A DNA stretch of 64,000 bases from Mariluticola halotolerans (GCF_021611515.1 NZ_CP090960.1:3020001-3084000), one strand, 5' to 3'; counted from the stretch's first letter, positions 53,976 to 63,244 are shown. Notes: generated by a model not told the origin, from the letters alone. Made by a program: numbers and translations.

Positions 53976-54056
53976 GGTCCCCCGCCAATGTTAGGTCGAT
54001 TGAGCGGGCCCAAAAAGGATGGGGTCCGCCCTGAAGTTATGCTGGTATGCGGCGTG

Positions 54057-55067
54057 CTAGCGGACCTCTTTCCAGCGGTCGACCATGGCTCTGGCGGCGT
54101 CGCCCTGGCCTTTTTCGGCCATCTTCGACACCCATGCTTCCAGCAAATCGGGAACCGCAGCTTCGAGGGCGGCCTGGTCTTCAAAATGGACCAGTTCGAC
54201 GCCATTGGAGAGGATGAGTTCCAACGATTCTTCGGCGGACGCAGTCGGTGCTTCTACATCAATGGGTTCAGCTTCTTTTTGTACGTCCATGATCAGTTTC
54301 TGGACTGAAGGCTCCAGGCTGTTCCACTTGTCGAGGTTCATTACGCTGGCATGTCCAACGATTGGCCCAAAATCGATGTCTGAAGCGAATTTTGCCACTT
54401 CATAGAGCCTGTTGCTTGCCAGGAAATCCCAAGGCAGCACGATGCAGTCGACGACGCCACGCTGAAGTGATTCATAGAATTCGCCGGGCAGAACGGTGAC
54501 TGGAATTGCCCCTACTGCGTCGAAGATGATCGGGAAATAATCGCCCTGACTACGGATTTTCTTGCCTTTGAAGTCAGCAAGGGTGCGCAGGGGCGATGTA
54601 CATTGCGCGTGGTAATTGTTCAGTGCGGCAAAGCGCATGACGTGCATATTGGCATTTTCCGCCTCTTTCTGCAGCGCTTCAGATTCCATGTTAAGCGTTT
54701 CGGCGACCTTCAGGGCCGACTTCATATTTGGAAAGCTGAAGGGGATTGAGCTGAGTGAGGAGAACAATGGCAGGTTTGCAGCGTACCAGCTCGGGGTGAT
54801 TGCCGCTGCATCAACGGCACCGTTGCTCAGCAGGTCGAATATTTCTGACGGCGCGCCAGCGGCACCCGCCCAGAACATTTGAAATTTGACCTTGCCATTG
54901 GAGCGCTTTTCAACTTCGTCAGCAACCCAAGCATCGGCTGCTGAACTTGTGGACGTTTTTGCCACTGAGTGGGCAAAGCGCAAGGTGGTGTCGGGGTAGT
55001 CTTCGGCAAATGCCGAGGCGGATATTATTGTCAGGCCTATTCCGGCCAAAAGTCCAATCTTGTTCAT
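54057..55067 (-). CDS. dctP: DctP, TRAP transporter substrate-binding protein
   Basis: The 336-residue product has a signal peptide (ends SASAFAED) and the DctP pattern TLRFAHSVAKTSTSSAADAW, VKFQMFWAGAAGAPSEIFDL and KIRSQGDYFPIIFDAVGAIP, followed by GEFYESLQRGVVDCIVLPWD, which contains the conserved ligand-facing positions. The Arg that usually binds the substrate carboxylate is expected in the KGKKIRSQG stretch. GGAGGAGATAAGC precedes the ATG at 55067. An operator-like palindrome lies about 100 bp upstream. Confidence 0.92.
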   Translation of the reverse strand: MNKIGLLAGIGLTIISASAFAEDYPDTTLRFAHSVAKTSTSSAADAWVADEVEKRSNGKVKFQMFWAGAAGAPSEIFDLLSNGAVDAAAITPSWYAANLPLFSSLSSIPFSFPNMKSALKVAETLNMESEALQKEAENANMHVMRFAALNNYHAQCTSPLRTLADFKGKKIRSQGDYFPIIFDAVGAIPVTVLPGEFYESLQRGVVDCIVLPWDFLASNRLYEVAKFASDIDFGPIVGHASVMNLDKWNSLEPSVQKLIMDVQKEAEPIDVEAPTASAEESLELILSNGVELVHFEDQAALEAAVPDLLEAWVSKMAEKGQGDAARAMVDRWKEVR

Positions 55068-55163
55068 GCTTATCTCCTCCAAGATTCTGCATAATCGGGC
55101 GGTTGGTAATGTTTTTATTGAAGCCTCGAACGCAGAAAAATAAACCTCATGACGTCATATGAT

Positions 55164-55183
55164 TCATAAAACTAGATTTATGA
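55164..55183. promoter_or_regulatory. CTAG-centred palindrome upstream of dctP
   Basis: TCATAAAACTAGATTTATGA is the clearest copy of the motif: 7-bp arms TCATAAA and TTTATGA around ACTAGA. It agrees at 17 of 20 positions with 41616-41635. It lies upstream of the dctP-dctM-dctQ-aldehyde dehydrogenase run and is the likely control site. Confidence 0.65.
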
Positions 55184-55325
55184 TTTAAAAGATTCACCGA
55201 TTTTGGCTTGTGAGTCAATATGGCGAGATACGGCTATGTAATTCAGGCGGGGTGTGCACGGTTGAACGCGGGTGGCATTGGCAAAAGAAGTAGTCGGATG
55301 AAATCGGTCGACCTGTTTTATTTGA

Positions 55326-57071
55326 TCAGGATGCGCTTGCTTTTGCTGTTTGACTTGCCGAGTTGCGCTCAGTTTTGATGAGATCCGCAATGCGTTCAGC
55401 GATCATGATTGTTGGGACATTTGTGTTGGCGCAGGGGATTGAGGGCATCAATGAAGCGTCACATATGCGCAGACCCGGCACGGCGTGGACCCGGCCGTGT
55501 GAATCGGTGACAGCCATGGGGTCTTCGGCATCTCCCATTCGACATGTGCCACAGGCGTGCCAGACGCCAATGACAACGCTTTGGAGATAGTCTTCCAACG
55601 CAGTATCGTCGTTTAAAAGATCGTGTAATTTTTTGGGGGCGATCAGGCTCTTGATGAGGTGAGGCCGTGCGAAGCTTACGAAATCGAGTATGTGTGCAAA
55701 GATTCTGGTTTGCAGCATGTTCCAATAGGTCGGTTGCGAGACGGCGCGCACCCGCGCGGTATAGGCCGTGGGGAAGACCTCGCGCCGGACTGAATCGAGC
55801 TTTGGGTCCAATGCAATCCGGGCCATTCGTCTGAAGCCCTCCTTGAGACGAACAAGGTCGCGGCGATCGGAAAGCAGACGGAAATCTATTTCAGGCGGGG
55901 CGTCTGCTTCACGCGAGGTAATTCGCACAAAGCCCTCAGAGTAGCTCTTGTCTACCCATAGGTAGAATGTGCCCAATTGCTCGCCGACATCGTGCCAGGC
56001 CGAGCGCGACAACAGCGCCATGCGCATATCGCCGGGCGGGCAGTCTTCCAGTTTCGAGGAAAAACGCAAATGCGCGTGGACGTGATTGCGATCGAGATGG
56101 CGATGGCGCGCGTGGGGTTGCACGAAACAGCTTATGCCGACAGCCGGATGCTCCCGCAGATTGGCCCCAACCCCTTCGCGGCTGGCCACCACATCGACCC
56201 CGGCGCGTTTGAGAACCTGAGCGGGGCCAATACCGCTGCGCATCAAAAGAGCCGGGGTGCCAATTGCGCCGCATGCCAGAATGGTCTGGTTGGCCTTTAT
56301 CTGTCTGCCTCCAAATTCGGCTCCGACGACTTCACCTTGCTCAACGACAAGCTTTTCAACGCGCGTATCTGTCAAAATGGTGAGGTTTGAGCGTGCGCGC
56401 ACGGCCGGCGTGAGGTAGCAGGTGGCCGTGGAGGCCCGCACCTCGTCGGTGCCGGACGTTGACGCAGGCCGCATCACACCATCCCGCCAGGCACCATTCT
56501 GGTCGGCTATGGCTTCGAACCCGTCATCTTCGATCGACTGAATAACCGTGCGGGCAAATCCCGAAATGCTTTGTTCTTTCTGGCGCCTGACAGGAATTGG
56601 CCCGTCTTTACCATGCCATTCGTCATCAAAATCGAGGTCGTGCTCCAGTTTGCGAAAATATGGCAGGACTTCTTCCCAGTTCCAGCCTTGTGCGCCTTCA
56701 GCCGCCCAGTTGTCATAATCTGTTGGGGCACCGCGATTGCCCAACATGCCGTTGATCGATGAGCCACCACCCAAAAGCCGGGCCTGTTCGTAGCGTGACG
56801 CCGCCCGTGCGCTGTTGCCTTTTGATGCCACGTCGCCAAACCGGGCCTTAAGATTGGGTTGGAGGAACGCGGAATTGAAATAGGATTTGCCGGGATAGGT
56901 CGAACGGACTTCTTCCGGCATGGTTTCGAGCGTGAGGTCTGGTCCGGCTTCAATCAATACGATGTTGAAATGCGGGTTTTCGCTTAGCCGCGCAGCAAGC
57001 ACAGCCCCGGCGGAGCCGCCGCCGATGATCAGAAAATCCGGGTGCAAATGTTCAAGCGTCGTATGAGGCAA
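55326..57071 (-). CDS. GMC-family FAD oxidoreductase
   Basis: A GMC (choline dehydrogenase/glucose oxidase-type) flavoenzyme of about 580 residues. The FAD loop is FLIIGGGSAGAVLAARLSEN at the start; ARLLGGGSSINGMLGNRGAP and a C-terminal VVIGVWHACGTCRMGDAEDP with the catalytic His follow. It would oxidise an alcohol to an aldehyde, which the aldehyde dehydrogenase encoded at 50584 could take further. The start is unclear: TTG at 57071 follows GGGAG, while the frame is open to a TTG at 57134. A palindromic site lies just upstream. Confidence 0.9.
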   Translation of the reverse strand: MPHTTLEHLHPDFLIIGGGSAGAVLAARLSENPHFNIVLIEAGPDLTLETMPEEVRSTYPGKSYFNSAFLQPNLKARFGDVASKGNSARAASRYEQARLLGGGSSINGMLGNRGAPTDYDNWAAEGAQGWNWEEVLPYFRKLEHDLDFDDEWHGKDGPIPVRRQKEQSISGFARTVIQSIEDDGFEAIADQNGAWRDGVMRPASTSGTDEVRASTATCYLTPAVRARSNLTILTDTRVEKLVVEQGEVVGAEFGGRQIKANQTILACGAIGTPALLMRSGIGPAQVLKRAGVDVVASREGVGANLREHPAVGISCFVQPHARHRHLDRNHVHAHLRFSSKLEDCPPGDMRMALLSRSAWHDVGEQLGTFYLWVDKSYSEGFVRITSREADAPPEIDFRLLSDRRDLVRLKEGFRRMARIALDPKLDSVRREVFPTAYTARVRAVSQPTYWNMLQTRIFAHILDFVSFARPHLIKSLIAPKKLHDLLNDDTALEDYLQSVVIGVWHACGTCRMGDAEDPMAVTDSHGRVHAVPGLRICDASLMPSIPCANTNVPTIMIAERIADLIKTERNSASQTAKASAS

Positions 57072-57586
57072 AAAAACCAGTCTCCCGCATGTATTGCCTC
57101 CCGAGCCAAGGCAACATGTTTCCAGATGCCGCAATTTAGGAATGGAAATTCTTTTAAGTCAATAGGCTAACTATTTGACTTAAGTGGAGAGGGGTGCCGT
57201 GTTTGAGCATCAAATTTTTCCCCGGCGCGCCCGGATGAAAACGGGGTGAGCCATCGTCCAAAAAGCCAGATCATGCCTTGGTAGACGCCTCCGCAGGCTG
57301 CACGCCAAGTCCTCAGTAGTGAGCGCTCTTTGAATGCCGATTGGTGCACATGTTGAGGAGTAATCCAGCGGCGGACGTCATGCGGATGATGGGTGCAATC
57401 TCGCGACTGGTCGGGCGCGGGGTTGGGTATTGAACTAGCCGGGATTCTATAGAGTTAGGGGGGGCTCAATTATATTTCTAAGCGTTTGGCCAGAGAGGCG
57501 TCCATTTCCAGTCATATGTAGCAAAGACTTTATTCATATCAGAATCGCTGATATATACCGCTACTGATTGTGAAAATGGTTGAAAA
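57072..57586. other. Divergent intergenic region
   Basis: Between the GMC gene and the ArsR-type gene no coding region is supported. The part near the GMC gene holds a palindrome described separately. The part near 57460-57580 is AT-richer and should carry the promoter of the ArsR-type gene, although I cannot fix a clear -35/-10 pair. Confidence 0.4.
57152..57184. promoter_or_regulatory. Long palindrome upstream of the GMC gene
   Basis: TTAAGTCAATAG (57154-57165) and CTATTTGACTTAA (57171-57183) form a near-perfect inverted repeat. Its core CAATAGG-CTAA-CTATTTG resembles the CTAG-centred sites at 49727 and 55165, with CTAA at the middle. It is likely bound by the same or a related regulator and lies directly before the GMC coding region. 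Confidence 0.5.
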
Positions 57587-58510
57587 ATGAGCGCAAAAGT
57601 ACTGGTTGTTGATCCTTCCGAGCATCCCGAGATCATCAAGGGGCTGGCAAGTGAAGTGCGCATCTCTATCCTCAAGCTGCTGCGGGGAGGTGACGAGCGT
57701 AACGTCAATCAAATTGCAGACGAACTCGGGCTTCCGCAGTCTACGGTATCGTCCAATTTGCAGATCCTTGAGGATGTTGGCCTTATTACGACCAACTCGA
57801 TGAAAGCCCGCAAAGGCAGCCAAAAGGTTTGCCGGACTGCCTTCACCGAAATCCTCGTGGGCTTTCGTGATGAAATCGCCGCCGATGATGATAACGCGAT
57901 TGAGGTGGCTATGCCGCTCGGCCTTTATACCGGATGCGAAATTACCGGTCCATGCGGGTTGTGTTCAGCGGAGGGCGTCATTGGTCTGTTGGACGTTCCG
58001 GACACATTTCTCGAGCCAGAACGTATGAAAGCGGGGCTTTTGTGGTTTACCCGCGGCTATGTCGAATATCAGTTTCCCAACAATACCAAGTTGAACCGGT
58101 CGCGTCCCACAGCGCTTGAGTTTTCGATGGAGCTGAGTTCTGAAGTGCCGGGAACGGATGCAAACTGGCCCTCTGACATCTTTATCCAGGTGAATGGTGT
58201 GGATGTGGGAACCTGGACGTCACCGGGAGATTTCGGGGATAAGCGCGGGGTTTATACGCCAGACTGGTGGAAGCTCAAAGGGTCCCAATACGGCAAGTTG
58301 AAGAACTGGCGCATCAATGGCGATGGCAGCTTTGTCGACGGCATCAAGATATCCGATGTGACGCTTGATGACCTGCTTGTTGATCAACACCGTTCTATCC
58401 GGCTTCGCATTGGCGTGAAGGAAGATGCCGAGCATCCCGGCGGCATAAATATCTTTGGCCGTGGCTTCGGCAATTACGATCAGGATATCGTTTTGCGCAT
58501 CCTTGTGTAG
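57587..58510 (+). CDS. ArsR-type HTH regulator with C-terminal extension
   Basis: The 307-residue product has an ArsR winged helix at residues 10-85 (IIKGLASEVRISILKLLRGG, then ELGLPQSTVSSNLQILEDVG) but is three times longer than usual ArsR proteins. The C-terminal about 200 residues contain YTGCEITGPCGLCSAEGVIG, with three Cys close together, and a beta-rich region with FIQVNGVDVGTWTSPGDFGD. The extension may sense a sugar or metal; its family is unclear to me. It precedes the arabinofuranosidase operon in the same direction and is the obvious regulator for it. Confidence 0.8.
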   Translation: MSAKVLVVDPSEHPEIIKGLASEVRISILKLLRGGDERNVNQIADELGLPQSTVSSNLQILEDVGLITTNSMKARKGSQKVCRTAFTEILVGFRDEIAADDDNAIEVAMPLGLYTGCEITGPCGLCSAEGVIGLLDVPDTFLEPERMKAGLLWFTRGYVEYQFPNNTKLNRSRPTALEFSMELSSEVPGTDANWPSDIFIQVNGVDVGTWTSPGDFGDKRGVYTPDWWKLKGSQYGKLKNWRINGDGSFVDGIKISDVTLDDLLVDQHRSIRLRIGVKEDAEHPGGINIFGRGFGNYDQDIVLRILV

Positions 58511-58530
58511 GCCCAAGCGTAAAAAGAGAC

Positions 58531-58584
58531 TTGACGAACGGCCCCCTCTAGAGCTTATTAAACGGAAAAGCTGGTACGAACCAG
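58531..58584 (+). promoter_or_regulatory. Promoter and hairpin before the arabinofuranosidase gene
   Basis: TTGACG at 58531 and TTATTA at 58555 have an 18-bp spacing and fit a housekeeping promoter. CTGGT-acga-ACCAG (58571-58584), followed by ATTTTG, lies at or just after the expected start point. It could be an operator for the ArsR-type protein or a short attenuator hairpin. The GTG start of the next gene is 30 bp further on. Confidence 0.45.
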
Positions 58585-58613
58585 ATTTTGCGATATGAAG
58601 GGGGAGGTTTGAC

Positions 58614-60122
58614 GTGAAAGCTCACGTTACGGCGCATGCGCGCTACATTATATCGGATATCGACAAGCGGCTCTATGGGTCCTTTCTCGAGCACCTTGGC
58701 CGCGCGGTTTATACCGGCATTTACGAACCCGACCACCCAACAGCAGATGAAAACGGCATGCGTGGCGATGTTCTTGAACTCGTGCGCGGCCTTGATACGC
58801 CTGTGTGCCGCTATCCGGGTGGCAATTTCGTGTCGGCCTATAACTGGGAGGACGGGATCGGTCCGAAGGCTGAGCGGCCGACACGGCTCGATCTTGCCTG
58901 GCACACCTCAGAAAGCAATCAGGTCGGCATTCACGAATTTGCGGATTGGGCCGAACTGGCAAATACGGAAATGATGCTTGCGGTAAATCTTGGTTCCCGC
59001 GGCCTCGATGATGCCCGCAATTTTGTCGAGTATGTCAACCATCCCGGCGGCAGCTACTGGTCGGACTTGCGCAAGAAAAATGGCCGCGCCGACCCCTGGG
59101 ATGTCCGGCTGTGGTGCCTTGGCAATGAAATGGATGGTCCCTGGCAGGTGGGGCACAAGAGTGCAGCCGAATATGGTCATCTGGCCAATGAAACGGCGAA
59201 GGCGATACGTGCTTTCGACGAAAAGCTTGAGCTGGTGGTTTGCGGTTCCTCACATTCAGAAATGCCGTCCTTCCCGCAATGGGAGGCGACAGTTCTTGAT
59301 GAGACCTATGAGCAGGTCGACTATATTTCCCTGCACATGTATTTCGAGAATTACGAGAAAAACACCACTGAATATCTCGCGCTGCCTGAAAAACTTGATC
59401 GCTATATCGGAACGGTCGGCGGCGTTATCGATTATGTGAAATCCAAGAAACGGGCCAAGAACGACGTCAAGATTTCATTCGACGAATGGAACGTCTGGTA
59501 TCACGAGCGCAAAAATGATGCCGAGCGGATGAAAAACTGGGGTTGGCCCCATGCGCCGGCGCTGCTCGAAGATATTTACAACTTTGAGGACGTATTGCAG
59601 GTCGGGTGCATTCTCAACACTTTCATCCGTCGCTCGGACCTCGTGCGCATCGCCTGCATTGCGCAGCTGGTGAACGTGATTGCCCCGATCATGACGGCGC
59701 CGGGCGGCGCTGCCTGGAAGCAGACAATATACTATCCGTTCCAGTTTGCCTCGCTTTACGGACGCGGCACTGCGCTGCAGCTTGATGTCGAGTGCATGTC
59801 CTACAATGCCGATGTGGCATCAAATGTCAGCTATCTCGACATCTCTGGCGTGCATGACGCGGACGCTGGCGTGATGACATTTTTTGCAGTGAACCGGCAT
59901 GGCGAGGAGCCGATGGATATCAACCTGTCGCTCGAAGGATTTGGTGCGGCAAAGTCTGTCGAGCATACCCTTATCAAGCACGACGACCTGGAGGCGACGA
60001 ATACTGAAAAGAACCCCGAGAATGTGAAGCCCGAAACAAAGACCGGAGCGACGCTCGACAATAACAAGCTCAGCCTCACGGTTCCTGCTTATTCGTATTC
60101 GATGATCCGGGTTCAATTTTAG
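58614..60122 (+). CDS. abfA: GH51 alpha-L-arabinofuranosidase
   Basis: The 502-residue enzyme is a family GH51 alpha-L-arabinofuranosidase without a signal peptide, so it acts in the cytoplasm on imported arabino-oligosaccharides. The acid/base Glu lies in RLWCLGNEMDGPWQVGHKSA and the nucleophile Glu in VKISFDEWNVWYHERKNDAE. The N-terminal part GSFLEHLGRAVYTGIYEPDH and PVCRYPGGNFVSAYNWEDGI are family hallmarks. The GTG start at 58614 is backed by GGGGGAGG. It lies at the head of the ABC transporter genes that would supply its substrate. Confidence 0.95.
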   Translation: MKAHVTAHARYIISDIDKRLYGSFLEHLGRAVYTGIYEPDHPTADENGMRGDVLELVRGLDTPVCRYPGGNFVSAYNWEDGIGPKAERPTRLDLAWHTSESNQVGIHEFADWAELANTEMMLAVNLGSRGLDDARNFVEYVNHPGGSYWSDLRKKNGRADPWDVRLWCLGNEMDGPWQVGHKSAAEYGHLANETAKAIRAFDEKLELVVCGSSHSEMPSFPQWEATVLDETYEQVDYISLHMYFENYEKNTTEYLALPEKLDRYIGTVGGVIDYVKSKKRAKNDVKISFDEWNVWYHERKNDAERMKNWGWPHAPALLEDIYNFEDVLQVGCILNTFIRRSDLVRIACIAQLVNVIAPIMTAPGGAAWKQTIYYPFQFASLYGRGTALQLDVECMSYNADVASNVSYLDISGVHDADAGVMTFFAVNRHGEEPMDINLSLEGFGAAKSVEHTLIKHDDLEATNTEKNPENVKPETKTGATLDNNKLSLTVPAYSYSMIRVQF

Positions 60123-60170
60123 TTGTCACGCGGCTCTGGGGAGTGCCGCTTTATCAAAGGAGGAGAAGTT

Positions 60171-61445
60171 ATGTTGAAATTTAAAACTCTGTTATCGGGC
60201 GTTTGCCTGTCCGCAGCCCTGATGTCTTCGGCGGCGATTGCCGAGGAGACCGTGGTGTGGTGGGATTTCCTGGGCGGTGGTGACGGCGTGCGCATGAAGC
60301 AGATGATTTCTGACTTCAACGCTGCGCACGAAGGTGAAATCACAATTGATGCGACAACGCTGGAATGGGGCGTGCCGTTCTATTCCAAGGTTCAGACCTC
60401 GGTGGCTGTCGGTGAAGCGCCTGACATCATGACCTACCATGCCAGCCGTATTCCGCTGGCCGTGGAGCAAGGGGTTCTGCAGGAAATTACTGCGGATGAC
60501 ATGTCCAAGATGGGTTTGAACAAAAGCGATTATGCTGATGCGACCTATGATGCTGTCAGTATCGATGGCAAGCAGTATGCAGTGCCAATCGATACGCACC
60601 CGATCGTTCTTTACTACAACAAGGATCTTTTGGCAGCCGCCGGCATGCTCACCGAAGACGGACGGCCAAAAGGGATGGATTCCCGCGAGGCCTTTACGGC
60701 GACTTTGAAGGCCTTGAAGGATAACGGTGTCCAGTTCCCGCTCGGCAGTGTTACGGCGGACGGTAACTTCATGTTCCGGACGATCTACTCGCTTATGGGT
60801 CAGCAGGACGGCGAGTTGATGACCGATGGCGAATTCCTTGCTGGTGACAATGCCGCCAAGCTGGAAAATGCCTTGTCGGTTTTGCAGGAATGGACCAATG
60901 AGGGGTTGCAGTCGACCTATACCGATTACCCGGCAACGGTTGCACTGTTCACCTCGGGCGAAGCTGCGATGATGATCAATGGTGTCTGGGAAGTACCCAC
61001 CATGGCGGATGCCTATAGTAATGGCACGCTGTTTGAATGGGGTGCTGTGGAACTGCCGGTGATCTTCGATCATCCCTCGACCTATGCCGACAGCCACACG
61101 TTCGCTATTCCGGCCAATCAGGGCGGTGAAACAAGCGATGCCAAGCATGCCGCTGTTCTGGAAGTCATCAGCTGGATCTCCAAGAACTCGTTGTTCTGGG
61201 CGACAGCAGGTCACATTCCTGCCTATGGTCCGGTTACCGCGTCTGCCGAGTATCAGGCCATGGAGCCCAATGCGACTTATTCCAGCCTGACGGCAAACAT
61301 GATCTTCGATCCGAAGACGCCTCTGGCAGGTGTTGCAGGACCGATCTTTGATGTGATGTCGAGCTATTTCGTGCCAACGCTGAACGGGGAAATGTCCCCC
61401 GCCGAAGCGGTTGAAGAAATCAAGTACGAACTCAACGACATGTAA
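60171..61445 (+). CDS. Sugar ABC transporter substrate-binding protein
   Basis: A 424-residue extracellular solute-binding protein of the CUT1 (MalE/UgpB-like) type. The signal peptide ends SAAIAEE and the mature part starts VVWWDFLGGGDGVRMKQMIS. Further landmarks are IMTYHASRIPLAVEQGVLQE and FTSGEAAMMINGVWEVPTMA. It should bind arabinose-containing oligosaccharides. ATG at 60171 has AAAGGAGGAGAAG directly ahead. Two permease genes follow in the same direction. Confidence 0.92.
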   Translation: MLKFKTLLSGVCLSAALMSSAAIAEETVVWWDFLGGGDGVRMKQMISDFNAAHEGEITIDATTLEWGVPFYSKVQTSVAVGEAPDIMTYHASRIPLAVEQGVLQEITADDMSKMGLNKSDYADATYDAVSIDGKQYAVPIDTHPIVLYYNKDLLAAAGMLTEDGRPKGMDSREAFTATLKALKDNGVQFPLGSVTADGNFMFRTIYSLMGQQDGELMTDGEFLAGDNAAKLENALSVLQEWTNEGLQSTYTDYPATVALFTSGEAAMMINGVWEVPTMADAYSNGTLFEWGAVELPVIFDHPSTYADSHTFAIPANQGGETSDAKHAAVLEVISWISKNSLFWATAGHIPAYGPVTASAEYQAMEPNATYSSLTANMIFDPKTPLAGVAGPIFDVMSSYFVPTLNGEMSPAEAVEEIKYELNDM

Positions 61446-61518
61446 CCCATATCCGGGCTGCCCCTTGGGCGGCCCGGATACCTGGCGGGCGTAACCGAGG
61501 CGGAACAGGGGATCGGCC

Positions 61519-62403
61519 ATGCTCAGAAACCGGCGTATAGAAGGATTGATGGCACTTGCGTTGATTTCGCCATTCCTGGCGATTTACGGGCTCGTGTTCG
61601 TCTATCCGACGATCAAGATGTTCATGCTCAGCTTTACCGATGCGCCCCTGATTGGCGCCGGAGACTGGGTGGGGCTGGAAAATTACGAACGCTTGCCGCG
61701 TGACCGGCGTTTCCACACGTCCCTTTGGAACACTTTCTATTTCATTGTCCTGACCGTTATTCCCGGTACGCTGATTGCCCTAGCTATTGCGCTCGGCGTC
61801 AGCCGTCTCAAGGGCTGGCTGCAGTCCTTTGTGCTGGCCCTGTTCTTCCTGCCCTATATCCTGCCTGTTTCGGTGGTCTATCTCATCTGGGACTGGACAC
61901 TCAATTTCCAGTTCGGCATTGCCATGCATCTGCTGGACTGGCTGGGTCTGGACCGCGTGCCGGTGACCAAATCGACAGACTGGTTCATGCCAGCGATTGG
62001 TGTTGTTACCATCTGGTGGACTGCCGGCTTCTCAATTCTTTTGTTGCTTGCCGCCCGGCGCGCCATCCCGGTGGAAATTTATGAAGCGGCGTCGCTGGAT
62101 AATTCCGGCGGTTGGTCGACGTTCTCGCGGATTACCTGGCCTTTGATGTGGCCGGTCACCGCGCTCGTGCTGACAATTCAGCTCATCTTGCAAATGAAGA
62201 TATTCGATCAGGTCTACCTGTTCTCGCAAGGTGGGCGTCCAAACGACAATATGGTTCTGGTCTATTACGTTTTCCAGCGGGCCTTTCAATCCAATCAAGG
62301 TGGGCGTGCCGCCGCAGTGGCCGTGGTTCTGTTCTTCATCGTGATTGTGGTGTCGGTCATGAACTTCCAGCTCACACGGCTTTCGAGAGGGCGCGACAAA
62401 TGA
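61519..62403 (+). CDS. Sugar ABC transporter permease 1 (MalF-like)
   Basis: The 294-residue product has six membrane helices, the first ALALISPFLAIYGLVFVYPT. The EAA loop that contacts the ATPase is VEIYEAASLDNSGGWSTFSR followed by ITWPLMWPV. It forms the inner-membrane channel with the second permease, whose ATG overlaps its stop codon as ATGA at 62400-62403. The usual CUT1 order of binding protein, MalF-like, MalG-like permease is kept. Confidence 0.93.
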   Translation: MLRNRRIEGLMALALISPFLAIYGLVFVYPTIKMFMLSFTDAPLIGAGDWVGLENYERLPRDRRFHTSLWNTFYFIVLTVIPGTLIALAIALGVSRLKGWLQSFVLALFFLPYILPVSVVYLIWDWTLNFQFGIAMHLLDWLGLDRVPVTKSTDWFMPAIGVVTIWWTAGFSILLLLAARRAIPVEIYEAASLDNSGGWSTFSRITWPLMWPVTALVLTIQLILQMKIFDQVYLFSQGGRPNDNMVLVYYVFQRAFQSNQGGRAAAVAVVLFFIVIVVSVMNFQLTRLSRGRDK

Positions 62404-63242
62404 AAACGCAAACCGTATTGCGGCTGAACATAGCCGGGCTCATCATCACCTTGCTCACGGTTGCGGCGGCGCTTGTCTGGGCTTTTCCGCTTTATTGGGG
62501 GGTAATCTCTTCTTTGAAACCCGAAGATGAGGTGGTGCGGCCCTATGTGGAACTTTGGCCGGAGACGCTGACATTTTCGCATTACATCTTTGCGTTGACC
62601 CAGACCCAGATCGGGGTTTGGTACATCAACTCAATTGCAACCGCGCTCGGCGTGACCGTGTTGACCGTCAGTTCATCATTGCTGTGCGGTTACGCAATTT
62701 CGCAGCTGGAGTTCCCGCTGCGCAAGTCCTTCTGGTGGCTGATCCTTGCCAGCTTCATGGTGCCGACGCAGACACTCATCATCAATCATTTCGAGTTGAT
62801 CGCCAGCATGAAATTGCTCAACAGCTGGGCGGGTATCATCCTGCCGCAGTTGATTCACCCGGTGATCATTATCGTTTACAAGCAGTTCTTCGATAACGTG
62901 CCCAAGGACTTCCGGGAAGCGGCGGTGATGGACAATGCCTCTGAATGGCGCATTCTGACGCGGATCTATATTCCGATGAACTGGGGTGTGACCACGGCGC
63001 TTTCGATCGTTGTGTTCATCTGGTCATGGAACGCTTTTCTCTGGCCATTCCTGGCGGTGACCAAAACCGAAATGATGACGATTACCGTCGGTATTACGCA
63101 GGTAAACGATTCATTTGGCGTCTATTATGCGCGTGAACTTTCGGCGGCTGTACTTGCCGGTTTGCCTGTCGCGCTGGCCTATCTCATCTTCCAGCGGAAG
63201 GTGACGCAGGCGGTTACGTTGTCGGCAGGTATCAAGGGCTAG
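62400..63242 (+). CDS. Sugar ABC transporter permease 2 (MalG-like)
   Basis: A 280-residue permease with six helices (first IAGLIITLLTVAAALVWAFP) and an EAA loop DFREAAVMDNASEWRILTRI followed by YIPMNW. It completes the channel with permease 1. ATG at 62400 gives the normal MalG-type N-terminus; the same frame is open far upstream, but that part merely overlaps permease 1. No ATPase gene follows on this strand; the nearest one is convergent at 63468. Confidence 0.93.
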   Translation: MKTQTVLRLNIAGLIITLLTVAAALVWAFPLYWGVISSLKPEDEVVRPYVELWPETLTFSHYIFALTQTQIGVWYINSIATALGVTVLTVSSSLLCGYAISQLEFPLRKSFWWLILASFMVPTQTLIINHFELIASMKLLNSWAGIILPQLIHPVIIIVYKQFFDNVPKDFREAAVMDNASEWRILTRIYIPMNWGVTTALSIVVFIWSWNAFLWPFLAVTKTEMMTITVGITQVNDSFGVYYARELSAAVLAGLPVALAYLIFQRKVTQAVTLSAGIKG

Positions 63243-63244
63243 AG

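Noticed and set aside
60192-61520. A 442-codon minus-strand frame opposite the sugar-binding protein gene
   Set aside because: It is rich in Arg, Gly and His with no recognisable domain, and the plus-strand gene has signal peptide, ribosome site and family motifs.
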